DNA of 33,533 nt, taken from contig JAMFRW010000059.1 in NCBI GenBank assembly GCA_026224975.1, forward strand, positions 1 through 33,533. The letters run 5' to 3'. Positions within the stretch are counted from its first letter, which is position 1. The number at the start of each line of letters is the position of its first letter. The notes under the pieces are model-generated. The model saw nothing but the letters and a program-made list of their open reading frames with translations, was not told the origin of the DNA and did not search any database. Below are positions 8,909 to 21,582 of the stretch, one piece after another. The DNA comes from Rhodoferax sp. Its GTDB lineage: Bacteria; Pseudomonadota; Gammaproteobacteria; Burkholderiales; Burkholderiaceae_C. A program made the translations under genes and the position numbers.

Positions 8909-11341
8909 ATGAACAAGCCCATCGATCCTTCGCTGCTGCAGCCGACAGAAAACTTCGCGCACTACCTGAAGAACACCGCCGCGCGCATCGATCAAACCGC
9001 CGAAGCAACCGCCGAGCGCGATGGCGCGCGCGTGGGCGTGAGCCGCGCGCACGAATCGGCCCATCTGCACGTGGCCGGCGAAGCGACCTACATCGACGAC
9101 ATTCCCGAACTGGCCGGCACGCTGCACTGCGCACTCGGCCTCTCGCCGGTCGCCAACGGCGTGCTCACCGCCATGTCGCTCGACGTGATCCGCGCGCTGC
9201 CCGGCGTGGTGGCGGTGATCAGCGCCGAAGACATTCCCGGCCCGAACGACTGCGGTTCGATCATCCACGACGACCCGATCCTGCTCTCGCTCAAAGACGG
9301 CGGCGAGGTGCGCTACCTCGGCCAACCGGTCTTCGCGGTGATCGCACAAACCCGCGATGCCGCACGCCGCGCCGCCGCCAAGGCCAAGGACGTGCTGAGC
9401 ATCACCGCCCAACCGCCCGTCATCACGCCGCAGCAGGCGCACGCCAAGCAGCAATACGTGCTGCCGCCGATGCACCTGGCACGCGCCACGAACGAAGGCG
9501 GCGCGCAAGCGGCCATCGCCAAGGCGCCGCGCCGACTGAAGAGCACCTTCGAAGTCGGCGGTCAGGAGCAGTTCTACCTCGAAGGCCAGATCAGCTACGC
9601 CATTCCGAAAGAAGGCGGCGGCATGCATGTGTATTGCTCGACGCAGCACCCGAGCGAGATGCAGCATCTGGTGGCGCATGCGTTGCACCTCTCGGCCAAC
9701 CAGGTGCAGGTGGAATGCCGGCGCATGGGGGGAGGATTCGGCGGCAAGGAGTCGCAATCGGCCATCTTCGCCTGCGTGGCGGCAGTGGCCGCGGCGAAGC
9801 TGAAGCGCCCGGTCAAGCTGCGGCTGGACCGCGATGACGACTTCCTGATCACCGGCCGCCGGCACTGCTTCTGGTACGAGTACGAAGTGGGCTACGACGA
9901 CGAGGGCAAGGTGCTGGGCGCCGAGATCAGCATGGTCTCGCGGGCAGGGCATTCGGCCGACCTCTCGGGCCCGGTGATGACGCGCGCGCTCTGCCACTTC
10001 GACAATGCCTACTGGCTGCCCGATGTGTCGATGCACGGTTATTCGGGCCGGACCAACACGCAGTCGAACACCGCCTTCCGCGGCTTCGGCGGGCCGCAGG
10101 GCGCCATTGCGATCGAGAACATCCTCGACACCATCGCGCGCGCGCTCGGCAAGGACCCGCTCGATGTGCGCCGCGCCAACTTCTACGGCACCGAGACGAA
10201 CAACGTCACGCCCTATGGTCAGGTCGTCACCGACAACATCATCCACGAGCTGACCACGCAGCTGGAGGCGAGCAGCGGCTACCGCGAACGGCGTGCCGGC
10301 ATCGCAGCCTTCAATGCGACCAGCCCGGTGCTCAAGCGCGGCATTGCATTGGCGCCACTCAAGTTCGGCATCTCGTTCAACGTCAAGCACTTCAACCAGG
10401 CCGGCGCGCTGGTGCATGTCTACACCGATGGCTCGATGCTGGTGAACCACGGTGGCACCGAGATGGGCCAGGGCCTGAACACCAAGGTGGCGCAGGTGGT
10501 AGCGCACGAACTCGGCGTGAGCTTCGACTGCGTGCGCGCCACCGCGACCGACACGCAAAAGGTTGCCAACACCTCCGCAACGGCCGCTTCGACCGGTGCC
10601 GACCTGAACGGCAAGGCGGCGCAAGACGCCGCGCGGCAGATCAAGGAGCGGCTCGCGGTGTGCGCCGCCAACCTGCATGGCGGTGATCCGTCGACCGTGC
10701 GCTTTGCGAACGACACGGTTCATGTGAACGGCAAGACCATGAGCTTCGTCGCGCTGGTGGCCCAGGCCTACCTCGACCGCGTGCAGCTCTGGTCCGACGG
10801 CTTCTACGCCACGCCCGGCCTGAGCTGGAACCGCGAGACCATGCAGGGCCGGCCGTTCTACTACTTCGCCTACGGCGCCGCCGTGAGCGAGGTCGTGGTG
10901 GACACACTCACCGGCGAATGGAAGCTGCTGCGCGCCGACATCCTGCACGACGCCGGAAAGTCGCTGAACCCCGCCGTGGACATCGGCCAGGTCGAAGGCG
11001 CGTTCATCCAGGGCATGGGCTGGCTGACCACCGAAGAGCTGGTGTGGCACCCCACCAGCGGCAAGCTCACCACGCACGCGCCCAGCACCTACAAGATCCC
11101 GACGGCCAACGACTGCCCGCCCATCCTGAACTGCACGCTGTTCGAGGGGCAGAACACCGAAGACAGCATCCACCGCAGCAAGGCCGTGGGCGAGCCGCCG
11201 CTGCTGCTGCCGTTCTCGGTGTTCTTCGCGATCCGTGATGCGGTCTCGGCCGCAGGCGGCCACCGCAGCGACCCACCGCTGACGGCGCCCGCCACCAGCG
11301 AAGCGATCCTGCGCGCCATCACGGCGGTGCAGGCCGCCTGA
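8909..11341 (+). CDS. xdhB: Xanthine dehydrogenase molybdopterin-binding large subunit
   Basis: ORF 8876..11341 with likely start at ATG 8909; RMGGGFGGKESQSA, NTAFRGFGGPQGA, and GGTEMGQGLNTKVAQV molybdenum-hydroxylase motifs. Confidence 0.96.
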   Translation: MNKPIDPSLLQPTENFAHYLKNTAARIDQTAEATAERDGARVGVSRAHESAHLHVAGEATYIDDIPELAGTLHCALGLSPVANGVLTAMSLDVIRALPGVVAVISAEDIPGPNDCGSIIHDDPILLSLKDGGEVRYLGQPVFAVIAQTRDAARRAAAKAKDVLSITAQPPVITPQQAHAKQQYVLPPMHLARATNEGGAQAAIAKAPRRLKSTFEVGGQEQFYLEGQISYAIPKEGGGMHVYCSTQHPSEMQHLVAHALHLSANQVQVECRRMGGGFGGKESQSAIFACVAAVAAAKLKRPVKLRLDRDDDFLITGRRHCFWYEYEVGYDDEGKVLGAEISMVSRAGHSADLSGPVMTRALCHFDNAYWLPDVSMHGYSGRTNTQSNTAFRGFGGPQGAIAIENILDTIARALGKDPLDVRRANFYGTETNNVTPYGQVVTDNIIHELTTQLEASSGYRERRAGIAAFNATSPVLKRGIALAPLKFGISFNVKHFNQAGALVHVYTDGSMLVNHGGTEMGQGLNTKVAQVVAHELGVSFDCVRATATDTQKVANTSATAASTGADLNGKAAQDAARQIKERLAVCAANLHGGDPSTVRFANDTVHVNGKTMSFVALVAQAYLDRVQLWSDGFYATPGLSWNRETMQGRPFYYFAYGAAVSEVVVDTLTGEWKLLRADILHDAGKSLNPAVDIGQVEGAFIQGMGWLTTEELVWHPTSGKLTTHAPSTYKIPTANDCPPILNCTLFEGQNTEDSIHRSKAVGEPPLLLPFSVFFAIRDAVSAAGGHRSDPPLTAPATSEAILRAITAVQAA

Positions 11342-11344
11342 GCC

Positions 11345-12286
11345 ATGCCGAACCTGCGTGACACGGCGAAGGTGTGGCTGGCGGCACGGCGCGCGGCCGT
11401 CGTCGTCGAGGTGACGCAATCTGCGGGCTCGGTGCCGCGCGAAGGCGGCACGCGCATGCTGGTCGCGGCGCAGCAGACGGCCGGGACAATAGGCGGCGGG
11501 CATCTGGAATTGAAGGCGATCGCAGAGGCGCGGGAGATGTTGGCGGGCGTGGCTTCTCGCGCGGCTACTCCGCAGATGTTGGCGCAGATGGCCTCGGCCT
11601 TGCGAGCATCGGATGGCGACGTGGCCTTCATCGATGCAGACACGGACGCCCGCATCGAACGCCCTGCCCCGCGGTCTGCGCATTACCCGCTCGGCCCGGC
11701 CCTCGGCCAATGCTGCGGCGGCGCGGTAACGCTCGGTTTTTCGTCCCTCGATGCTCAAGCTTTGGCCACATGGCCGGAGACCCCGCCGCGGTTTCATCTG
11801 CAGCTCTACGGTGCCGGCCATGTGGGCCGCGCCATCGCACGGGCGCTGGCACCGTTGCATGTGCTCGTGGACTGGATCGATGAGCGGGAAGAAGAGTTTC
11901 CCGCGTCGTTCCAATCCGCCGATTTCGGCGGAACAGGAAGCACCTGGCCGGCGCACATCCGCAAGGTCTGCGTCGATGGTGTCGATGCCGAAGTGCGCAG
12001 CGCGCCGCCCGGCGCGTTCTATCTCGTGCTGACGCACCAGCACGACCTCGACCTGCAGATCACCGAAGCGATCCTGAGGCGAGGCGACTTCGGCTTTCTC
12101 GGCCTGATCGGCTCGAAGACGAAGAAGCACCGCTTCATCCACCGCTTCGAGCAACGCGGCATCGCGCCCGAAGTGATCGCCCGCATGACCTGCCCGATCG
12201 GCATCGAAGGCATAGACGGCAAGGAGCCGGAAGTGATCGCGGCCAGCGTGGTCGCGCAGTTGCTGCGCGCCTCGCCCGTCAGATGA
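11345..12286 (+). CDS. xdhC: Xanthine dehydrogenase accessory protein XdhC
   Basis: GSVPREGGTRMLV, GTIGGGHLE, YGAGHVGRAIARALA, and FLGLIGSKTKKHRF motifs; immediately follows xdhB. Confidence 0.94.
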   Translation: MPNLRDTAKVWLAARRAAVVVEVTQSAGSVPREGGTRMLVAAQQTAGTIGGGHLELKAIAEAREMLAGVASRAATPQMLAQMASALRASDGDVAFIDADTDARIERPAPRSAHYPLGPALGQCCGGAVTLGFSSLDAQALATWPETPPRFHLQLYGAGHVGRAIARALAPLHVLVDWIDEREEEFPASFQSADFGGTGSTWPAHIRKVCVDGVDAEVRSAPPGAFYLVLTHQHDLDLQITEAILRRGDFGFLGLIGSKTKKHRFIHRFEQRGIAPEVIARMTCPIGIEGIDGKEPEVIAASVVAQLLRASPVR

Positions 12287-12749
12287 TGGCGCCCGGCTGG
12301 CTCTCCCACTCATCATGGCGCTCGCGCCGCTCCTGCCGGTAGTTGGTGACTTCGAGGCGGATGCCGTCGGGATCACTCAAAAAGCTTGCCCAGTAGTCGG
12401 GCGCATAACCAGGATGCAAGGCCGCCTCGGTGGCTGCCAGCCCGGCCCCACGCCAGCGTGTGGCCACGGCCCGCACATCGTCGATGGACTCCACCCGCAG
12501 GCACAGGTGGTGCAGGCCCGGCGCGTACGGGTCGTGGGACACGGCCGAACGCGCCGGCCGCAGCACATAGCCGAAGTGTCGGCCGTAGTACTGCACGTGC
12601 GGCTCACCACCGATCGCAAAGGTGTTCTTGCGAAAACCTAGCCCGGCCAGCGCGAGGTCGTAGAAGCGCTCCGAGCGCGATACGTCAGAGACGGTGATGT
12701 AGAGGTGATCGATGCCGATGATTTGCGTCACGTGCTTTGCTCCACCCAC
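12279..12749 (-). CDS. VOC family (glyoxalase/dioxygenase-superfamily) protein
   Basis: IGIDHLYITVSDVSRSERFYD...HHLCLRVESIDDV...FLSDPDGIRLEVTNY; 3' end overlaps xdhC end by 8 bp. Confidence 0.85.
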   Translation of the reverse strand: MGGAKHVTQIIGIDHLYITVSDVSRSERFYDLALAGLGFRKNTFAIGGEPHVQYYGRHFGYVLRPARSAVSHDPYAPGLHHLCLRVESIDDVRAVATRWRGAGLAATEAALHPGYAPDYWASFLSDPDGIRLEVTNYRQERRERHDEWESQPGAII

Positions 12750-12752
12750 CGC

Positions 12753-14072
<1,320 letters not shown>

Positions 14073-14089
14073 CCTCCGATTTTCGCCGA

Positions 14090-14992
14090 TCAGCCGGCCG
14101 CCACCTCGTGGTTTGCCATGAGTTCGAGCGCGCGCACCAGAGCCGAATGGTCGAGGTCCTGCATGCCATTGGCAGCACAGGTCTGCATCAGTTGCGCCGC
14201 GCCGGCCGTCTGCGGCAACGAGACGCCCAGCGCACGCGCGCCGGCCAGCGCCAGGTTCAAGTCCTTCTGGTGCAGGCCGATGCGAAAGCCCGGCGCAAAC
14301 GTTCGCTTGACCATGCGCTCGCCATGGACCTCCAGGATGCGCGAGGCCGCAAAGCCGCCCATCAGCGCCTGCCGCACCCGCGCCGGGTCGGCACCGGCCT
14401 TGCTCGCGAACACCAAGGCCTCGCCGACGGCGGCGATGTTCAGCGCCACGATGATCTGGTTTGCGACCTTGCAGGTCTGCCCATCGCCATTGCCTCCCAC
14501 CAGCGTGATGTTCTTGCCCATCGTCTGGAACAGCGGCAGGATGCGCTCGAATGTGGCTTCCGGCCCGCCGACCATGATGGTGAGCGACGCCGCCTTGGCG
14601 CCGACCTCGCCGCCCGACACCGGCGCATCGAGGTAATCGCAGCCGAGCGCGTTGATCTTCTTGGCGAACTCCTTGGTCTCGATCGGCGAGATCGAGCTCA
14701 TGTCGACCACAGTCTTGCCCTTCGACAAGCCAGCAGCGACGCCATCGGCCTCGAACAGCACCGCCGCCACATCGGGCGTGTCGGGCACCATGACGAAGAT
14801 GATGGCCGAGCGCTCGGCCACTTCCTTCGACGTGGCGCAAACAGTCACGCCCGCCTCGGCAATCTCGGGCCGCAGCTTGCCGTGGGTGAAGACCGAGAGC
14901 CTGTGGCCGGCGGCGATGAGGTGCAGCGCCATCGGCGCGCCCATGATGCCCAGGCCGATGAAGCCGATGTCGAGTGGAGTCGTCGTTGTCAT
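14090..14992 (-). CDS. glxR: 2-hydroxy-3-oxopropionate (tartronate semialdehyde) reductase
   Basis: GFIGLGIMGAPMALHLIAAGH Rossmann motif and DYLDAPVSGGEVGAKAASLTIMVGG beta-hydroxyacid dehydrogenase signature; next to gcl and hyi. Confidence 0.92.
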   Translation of the reverse strand: MTTTTPLDIGFIGLGIMGAPMALHLIAAGHRLSVFTHGKLRPEIAEAGVTVCATSKEVAERSAIIFVMVPDTPDVAAVLFEADGVAAGLSKGKTVVDMSSISPIETKEFAKKINALGCDYLDAPVSGGEVGAKAASLTIMVGGPEATFERILPLFQTMGKNITLVGGNGDGQTCKVANQIIVALNIAAVGEALVFASKAGADPARVRQALMGGFAASRILEVHGERMVKRTFAPGFRIGLHQKDLNLALAGARALGVSLPQTAGAAQLMQTCAANGMQDLDHSALVRALELMANHEVAAG

Positions 14993-15034
14993 GGTGGTGT
15001 CGCTTCGATGTGTTGATGTGGCCAGTGGCCGCGG

Positions 15035-15823
15035 TCAGGCAGCTCGCGCCTTCTCTGTCGTCAGCCAGCCCAGGCCCGCTTCGGTCACGCCGGCCGGCTT
15101 GTATTCGCAGCCGATGGCGCCGGTGTAGCCAATGCGGTCGAGGTGCGCGAACAGGAATGGGTAGTTGATCTCGCCCGTGCCCGGTTCATTGCGGCCGGGC
15201 GTGTCGGCGATCTGGATGTGGCCGATGCGTGCAAGGTTCTTCGCGATCGTCGCGGCGAGTTCGCCTTCCATGCGCTGCATGTGATAGATGTCGTACTGCA
15301 ACTTCAGGTTATCGGCGCCCACCTCGTCGATGATCGCCAGCGCCGGCGCCGAACGGTTGATGTAGTAGCCCGGAATGTCGTAGTGGTTGATCGGCTCGAT
15401 CAGCAAGGTGAGCCCGGCCTTCTTCGCTTCGCCAGCGGCATAACGCAGGTTGGTGACGAAGGTTTCGCGCAGCAGTGCATCGCTCACGCCGGCCGGCACC
15501 TTGCCGGCCATGCAGTGCAGGTTGGGAGAGCCAAGTGCACTGGCGTACTCCACGCCGAGCGCCACGCCGCGGCGGAATTCTTCGACACGCGACGGGTCGC
15601 AGGCCATGCCGCGGTCGCCGGCATCCCAGTCGCCGGCGGGCATGTTGTGCAGCACCACCTTCAGCTTGTCAGCAGCAAGCGTCGCCTTCAGCTCGGCAAT
15701 GGCGTGCGCATACGGGAACAGGAACTCGACCTCGGTGAAGCCCGCTTGCGCGGCGCGGGCAAAGCGCTCGATGAACGGCGCCTCGGTGAACATCATGCTG
15801 AGGTTGGCGGCAAAGCGGGGCAT
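15035..15823 (-). CDS. hyi: Hydroxypyruvate isomerase
   Basis: MPRFAANLSMMFTEAPFIERFARAAQAGFTEVEFLFPYA...LLIEPINHYDIPGYYIN...LKLQYDIYHMQRMEG; start at 15823 inside ORF 15035..16003. Confidence 0.93.
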   Translation of the reverse strand: MPRFAANLSMMFTEAPFIERFARAAQAGFTEVEFLFPYAHAIAELKATLAADKLKVVLHNMPAGDWDAGDRGMACDPSRVEEFRRGVALGVEYASALGSPNLHCMAGKVPAGVSDALLRETFVTNLRYAAGEAKKAGLTLLIEPINHYDIPGYYINRSAPALAIIDEVGADNLKLQYDIYHMQRMEGELAATIAKNLARIGHIQIADTPGRNEPGTGEINYPFLFAHLDRIGYTGAIGCEYKPAGVTEAGLGWLTTEKARAA

Positions 15824-15846
15824 GGGATCTCCTGGTGTGATGCGGG

Positions 15847-17622
<1,776 letters not shown>

Positions 17623-17699
17623 GTGAGTCTCCTTGGGGTTGTCGCTTCGGTTTGTCGCGGGTTTATCGATCGGTTGCCGCCATGGTCCGCTCACGCGGC

Positions 17700-17747
17700 G
17701 CATTCGGGAATGCCAGCCTGTCGATAAGAACTATTCCGCCGAGGAAT
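17700..17747. promoter_or_regulatory. Pair of short inverted repeats in the gcl/prsT divergent region
   Basis: GCATTC-GG-GAATGC (17700-17713) and ATTCC-GCCGA-GGAAT (17733-17747), sharing GGAATGC/GCATTC-type half-sites. Confidence 0.4.
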
Positions 17748-17803
17748 GCGGCCACCCGGTGCCTGCACCGGATTCGCCTCGTCAAGGGCGCTACATTGCC
17801 CGA

Positions 17804-20587
17804 ATGCACCATCGCCTTGCCAAGCCGTCCATCGCCCTCCTCGCCTCCCTGTTGCTTGTGCTGCTTCAAGCTTGTGGCGGGGGCCAGTCGGAGCAGCAAC
17901 TGCTTGCGTCGGCCAAGACCTACCTCGCGGCCAACGACATCCCCGCTGCCATCATCCAGCTGAAGAACGCGCTGCAGAAATCGCCCGATTCCGGCGAGGC
18001 CCGCTACCTGCTCGGCAAGGCACTGCTGGACAAGGGCGAGCCTGCCGCCGCCGGCCTGGAGCTGCGCAAGGCAGCGCAGGTGGAATACGAGCCGTCGCTG
18101 GTCACGCCGCTGCTGGCCCAGGCCTTTCTGCTGACGGGCGAAGACAAGCAGATCACCGACCGCTTCACCGCCACGACGCTCCCCGACAGGTCCGCCCAGG
18201 CCGAGTTGCAGACGACAGTCGGCGTCGCTTACGCACGCCAAGGCGACCTGGGCAAAGCGGGTGACGCCTTGCAGCGCGCCTTGGCCGCCGCGCCGGAATC
18301 GGCACGCGCGCGAGTCTTCGAGGCGCAGATGAGCGCCCAGCGGCGGGATTTCGCCGGCGCCCTGACGCAACTGGCGGCCGTGACCACCCGCGACCCGGCC
18401 AACGCCGATGCCTGGCTGCTCGAGGGCCAGATCCGCCTTCAGCAAGACGCCGACCCAGCCGCAGCGCTCGCCGCGTTCCACAAGGCCGTGGCGGTACGTC
18501 CGAAGCTCCTGCAGGCGCGCGAAGCCATCGTGCTGATCCTGCTGCGCCAAAACGACCTGGCCGGCGCGCGCGCGCAGGCGGCGGAGCTGAAGGCTCTGCT
18601 GCCAGGCCATCCAAGGCCCGCCTATCTGGAAGCCCGCGTGGCCTACCTGGCGCAGGATTTCAAGACCACGCAGGAGATCACCCAGCGCCTGCTGCAAACT
18701 ACGCCCAACGACCCCGAAATCCTCGAACTCGCCGGCGCTGCCGAATACGGCCTCAAGTCGTATTCGCGCGCCGAAGCGATGCTCGCGCAAGCCGTGCAGG
18801 CCGCACCGCGCTTGCAGATGGCGCGGCTGCTGCTCGCGCGAACCTACCTGCGCAACAGCGACGCGGCCAAGACATTGGCGGTGCTCAAACCCCTGCTCGA
18901 CCAGCCCACGCCGAGTGCCGATGCGCTGGCGGCCGCGGCCGAGGCACATCTGCTGAACGGCGATGCGGCGGCCTCGGAAGCGGCGTTCAAGCGTGCGGTC
19001 GCCGCCCGGCCCACCGACCCACGCATCCGCACCGAGCTCGCGCTCACACAGCTCGGCAAGCCCGGCAGCGGTGACAAGGCACTCGCCGATCTGGAGAACA
19101 TCGCTTCGACCGACACCGGCGTGCTGGCCGATCTGGCGCTGATCAGCGAACACCTGCGCAACAAGCGGTTCGACAAGGCGCTGAAGGCCACCGACGCACT
19201 CGAAAAGAAGCAGCCCGACAAGCCCCTGGCCGCCCACCTGCGTGGCCGCGTGCAATTGCTGGTCAGTGACCCGAAGTCGGCGCGGGCGAGCTTCGAACGT
19301 GCGCTGGCCATCGACCCGACCTACTTTCCCGCGACGCTCAACCTGGCCGCACTCGACCTCGCTCGAAGCGGCCCGGCGGCGGCACGCAAGCGCTTCGATG
19401 ACCTGCTGCGCCTCGACCCCAAGAATTCCATGGCGATGCTGGCCGTGGCCAACCTGCTGGCGCGCACCGGCGGTGACCCGAAGGAAATCGCCACCCTCCT
19501 CACCAAGGCCGTGGCCGACAACCCGACGCTGGCGGCGCCGCGCATCCGCCTGGTCGACCATCACTTGTCGACCGGCGATGCGAAGGCGGCGCTGGCTGCA
19601 GCGCAAGGCGCGGCCGCAGCCCTGCCCGGCAATGCGGACGTGCTGTTCGCGCTCGGCCGCGCGCAGCTCGCCGCCGGCGCACCGGAGCAGGCCGTCAGTT
19701 CCTTCAGCCAGCTCGCCACGCTCGAACCCACCTCGCCGCGCGGGCTGCTGGGTCTGGCCGATGCGCACCTCGGCTCGAAGGATTCGGCCGGCGCGGTGAA
19801 AGACCTGCGGCGCGCGCTCGAAGCGTCGCCCGGCCTGCTGATCGCCCAGCGCAAGCTGATCGAGTTGGCCATGGCCAGCCAGCGCCCGGCAGACGCGCTC
19901 GAGGTGGCGCGCCAGGTCAAAACGCAGCGGCCGAAAGAAGCCATCGGTTATCTGCTGGAAGGACAAATCGAAGCGGCCGGCAAACACTCGGACGCCGCCA
20001 TCGCCCAATTCCGCGCCGGCTTGCAACAGCAGAAGTCCAGCGAACTCGCCATCGCACTGCACAAGGCCTTGCTGGCGGCCGACAAACGCGCCGACGCCGC
20101 CAAATTCGCCGCGAGCTGGTCGGCAGAGCCTTCGGCCGGCAGCGGCTTCACGTTCTACCTGGGCGACATCGCCGTCGACCAGCGCAATTACGAGGAGGCC
20201 GAAAGCCGTTACCGCCAGGTCCTGAAAGCGCAACCCGGCAACGCGCTGGCCATGAACAACGTCGCGTCCATGCTGCTGAAACAGGGCAAGCCGGGCGCGT
20301 TGCCGCTGGCTGAAAAAGCCAACCAGGCGATGCCCGAGCAGGCGCCGTTGATGGACACGCTGGCGACCGCACTGGCCGCCGAGAACCAGGTCGCGAAGGC
20401 ACTCGAGGTGCAACAGCGCGCCGTGGCCAAGGCAACGGCCGACCCTTCGCTGCGGCTCACCATGGCGCGCTTGCTCATCCTGTCGGGGGACAAGGCGCGG
20501 GCTCGCGCAGAGCTGGAAACGCTCGCCAAACTCGGCGCGGGCTTTGCGGAGCAGCCGGAGGTGATGCGGCTGCTCGGTCAGGTGTAG
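17804..20587 (+). CDS. prsT: PEP-CTERM/XrtA system-type TPR-repeat lipoprotein (PrsT-like)
   Basis: MHHRLAKPSIALLASLLLVLLQACGGG lipobox, then QQLLASAKTYLAANDIPAAIIQLKNALQKSPDSGEARYLLGKALLDKGEPAAAGLELRKAAQ and many TPR units over about 925 aa. Confidence 0.82.
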   Translation: MHHRLAKPSIALLASLLLVLLQACGGGQSEQQLLASAKTYLAANDIPAAIIQLKNALQKSPDSGEARYLLGKALLDKGEPAAAGLELRKAAQVEYEPSLVTPLLAQAFLLTGEDKQITDRFTATTLPDRSAQAELQTTVGVAYARQGDLGKAGDALQRALAAAPESARARVFEAQMSAQRRDFAGALTQLAAVTTRDPANADAWLLEGQIRLQQDADPAAALAAFHKAVAVRPKLLQAREAIVLILLRQNDLAGARAQAAELKALLPGHPRPAYLEARVAYLAQDFKTTQEITQRLLQTTPNDPEILELAGAAEYGLKSYSRAEAMLAQAVQAAPRLQMARLLLARTYLRNSDAAKTLAVLKPLLDQPTPSADALAAAAEAHLLNGDAAASEAAFKRAVAARPTDPRIRTELALTQLGKPGSGDKALADLENIASTDTGVLADLALISEHLRNKRFDKALKATDALEKKQPDKPLAAHLRGRVQLLVSDPKSARASFERALAIDPTYFPATLNLAALDLARSGPAAARKRFDDLLRLDPKNSMAMLAVANLLARTGGDPKEIATLLTKAVADNPTLAAPRIRLVDHHLSTGDAKAALAAAQGAAAALPGNADVLFALGRAQLAAGAPEQAVSSFSQLATLEPTSPRGLLGLADAHLGSKDSAGAVKDLRRALEASPGLLIAQRKLIELAMASQRPADALEVARQVKTQRPKEAIGYLLEGQIEAAGKHSDAAIAQFRAGLQQQKSSELAIALHKALLAADKRADAAKFAASWSAEPSAGSGFTFYLGDIAVDQRNYEEAESRYRQVLKAQPGNALAMNNVASMLLKQGKPGALPLAEKANQAMPEQAPLMDTLATALAAENQVAKALEVQQRAVAKATADPSLRLTMARLLILSGDKARARAELETLAKLGAGFAEQPEVMRLLGQV

Positions 20588-20623
20588 CGTGGCCTCATCG
20601 GCGTAACAGCGCGTCGGCCACGC
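20587..20623 (+). terminator. Possible terminator-like hairpin at the end of the prsT-like gene (no U-tract)
   Basis: GCGTGGCC (20587-20594) / GGCCACGC (20616-20623), directly after the TAG stop. Confidence 0.35.
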
Positions 20624-20664
20624 AAAGAGCGGGCATCATCCTCCGCTGGAGGAAGACAAGCACC

Positions 20665-21582
20665 ATGGACCGAATCACCGGCGTTCAGCTCTTCGTGCGC
20701 ATCGTCGAAACGGGCAGCTTCTCGAAGGCCTCGGCTGATCTGGGCCTCACGCAGCCGACGGCCACCAAGCACGTGGCGGCGCTCGAAGCCAAGCTCGGCG
20801 CGCGGCTGCTCAACCGCAACACGCGCGGTGTGAGCGCGACCGAGATCGGCGCGCTCTACTACGAGAAATGCAAGGCGATCCAGCACACACTGGAAGAGGC
20901 CGACAACCTCGCCTCGCTGCTGCAATCGCGCGTGAGCGGGCAGTTGCGGGTGAGCACCTCGGTGGCCTTCGGCCGCAGGGTGCTGACGCCGATGGTGCTG
21001 GCCTTCATGCGGCAGCACCCCGACATCTCGATCGACCTCAGCGTGGAAGACCGCTACGCCAACCTGGTGGAGCAAGGCATCGATGTGGCGATCCGCATGG
21101 GGCGCCTCGCCGATTCCTCGCTCGGCTCGCGCTACCTTGGCACCAACCCGTGGGTGCTCGTCGCATCGCCCGAGTATTTGAATTCGTTCGGCGCGCCGGA
21201 GAGCCCGGCCGAGGTGGCGCGCCACGCATGCCTGGTCTACAGCAGCGTGCAAGGCGATGACCGCTGGCATTTCACCGGCGCGGGCGGCGACACCTCCTTG
21301 GCCGAATCGGTGCGGGTGCAAGGCCCGCTGCGGTCGAACAGCCTCTCGGCCCTGCTCGACGGCGCTTGCCGCGGCCTGGGCCTGGCGATCCTGCCTTGGT
21401 ATGTGGCGCAACGTGCGGTAGCCGAAGGCCGGGTGCATACGCTGCTGACCGAATTCAATCTGCCGGTTCAGGAGATGAACGCCGTGTTCCCGAGCCCCAA
21501 ACTCGTGCCGTCGAAGGTCAATGCCTTCATCACGTTTTTGCAGGAGCAGTTCGGCCCGGAGTGGTGGCGGAACGAGCGCTGA
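20665..21582 (+). CDS. LysR family transcriptional regulator
   Basis: MDRITGVQLFVRIVETGSFSKASADLGLTQPTATKHVAALEAKLGARLLNRNTRG HTH; SD GGAGGA upstream. Confidence 0.93.
   Translation: MDRITGVQLFVRIVETGSFSKASADLGLTQPTATKHVAALEAKLGARLLNRNTRGVSATEIGALYYEKCKAIQHTLEEADNLASLLQSRVSGQLRVSTSVAFGRRVLTPMVLAFMRQHPDISIDLSVEDRYANLVEQGIDVAIRMGRLADSSLGSRYLGTNPWVLVASPEYLNSFGAPESPAEVARHACLVYSSVQGDDRWHFTGAGGDTSLAESVRVQGPLRSNSLSALLDGACRGLGLAILPWYVAQRAVAEGRVHTLLTEFNLPVQEMNAVFPSPKLVPSKVNAFITFLQEQFGPEWWRNER

Noticed and set aside
8885-12376. 1163-aa minus-strand ORF opposite xdhB/xdhC
   Set aside because: Antisense to well-supported xdhB and xdhC; low-complexity His/Arg/Gly-rich translation typical of shadow frames in GC-rich DNA.
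17663-20413. 916-aa minus-strand ORF opposite the prsT-like gene
   Set aside because: Shadow frame of a lipoprotein/TPR gene; no recognisable domain, composition typical of antisense GC-rich frames.
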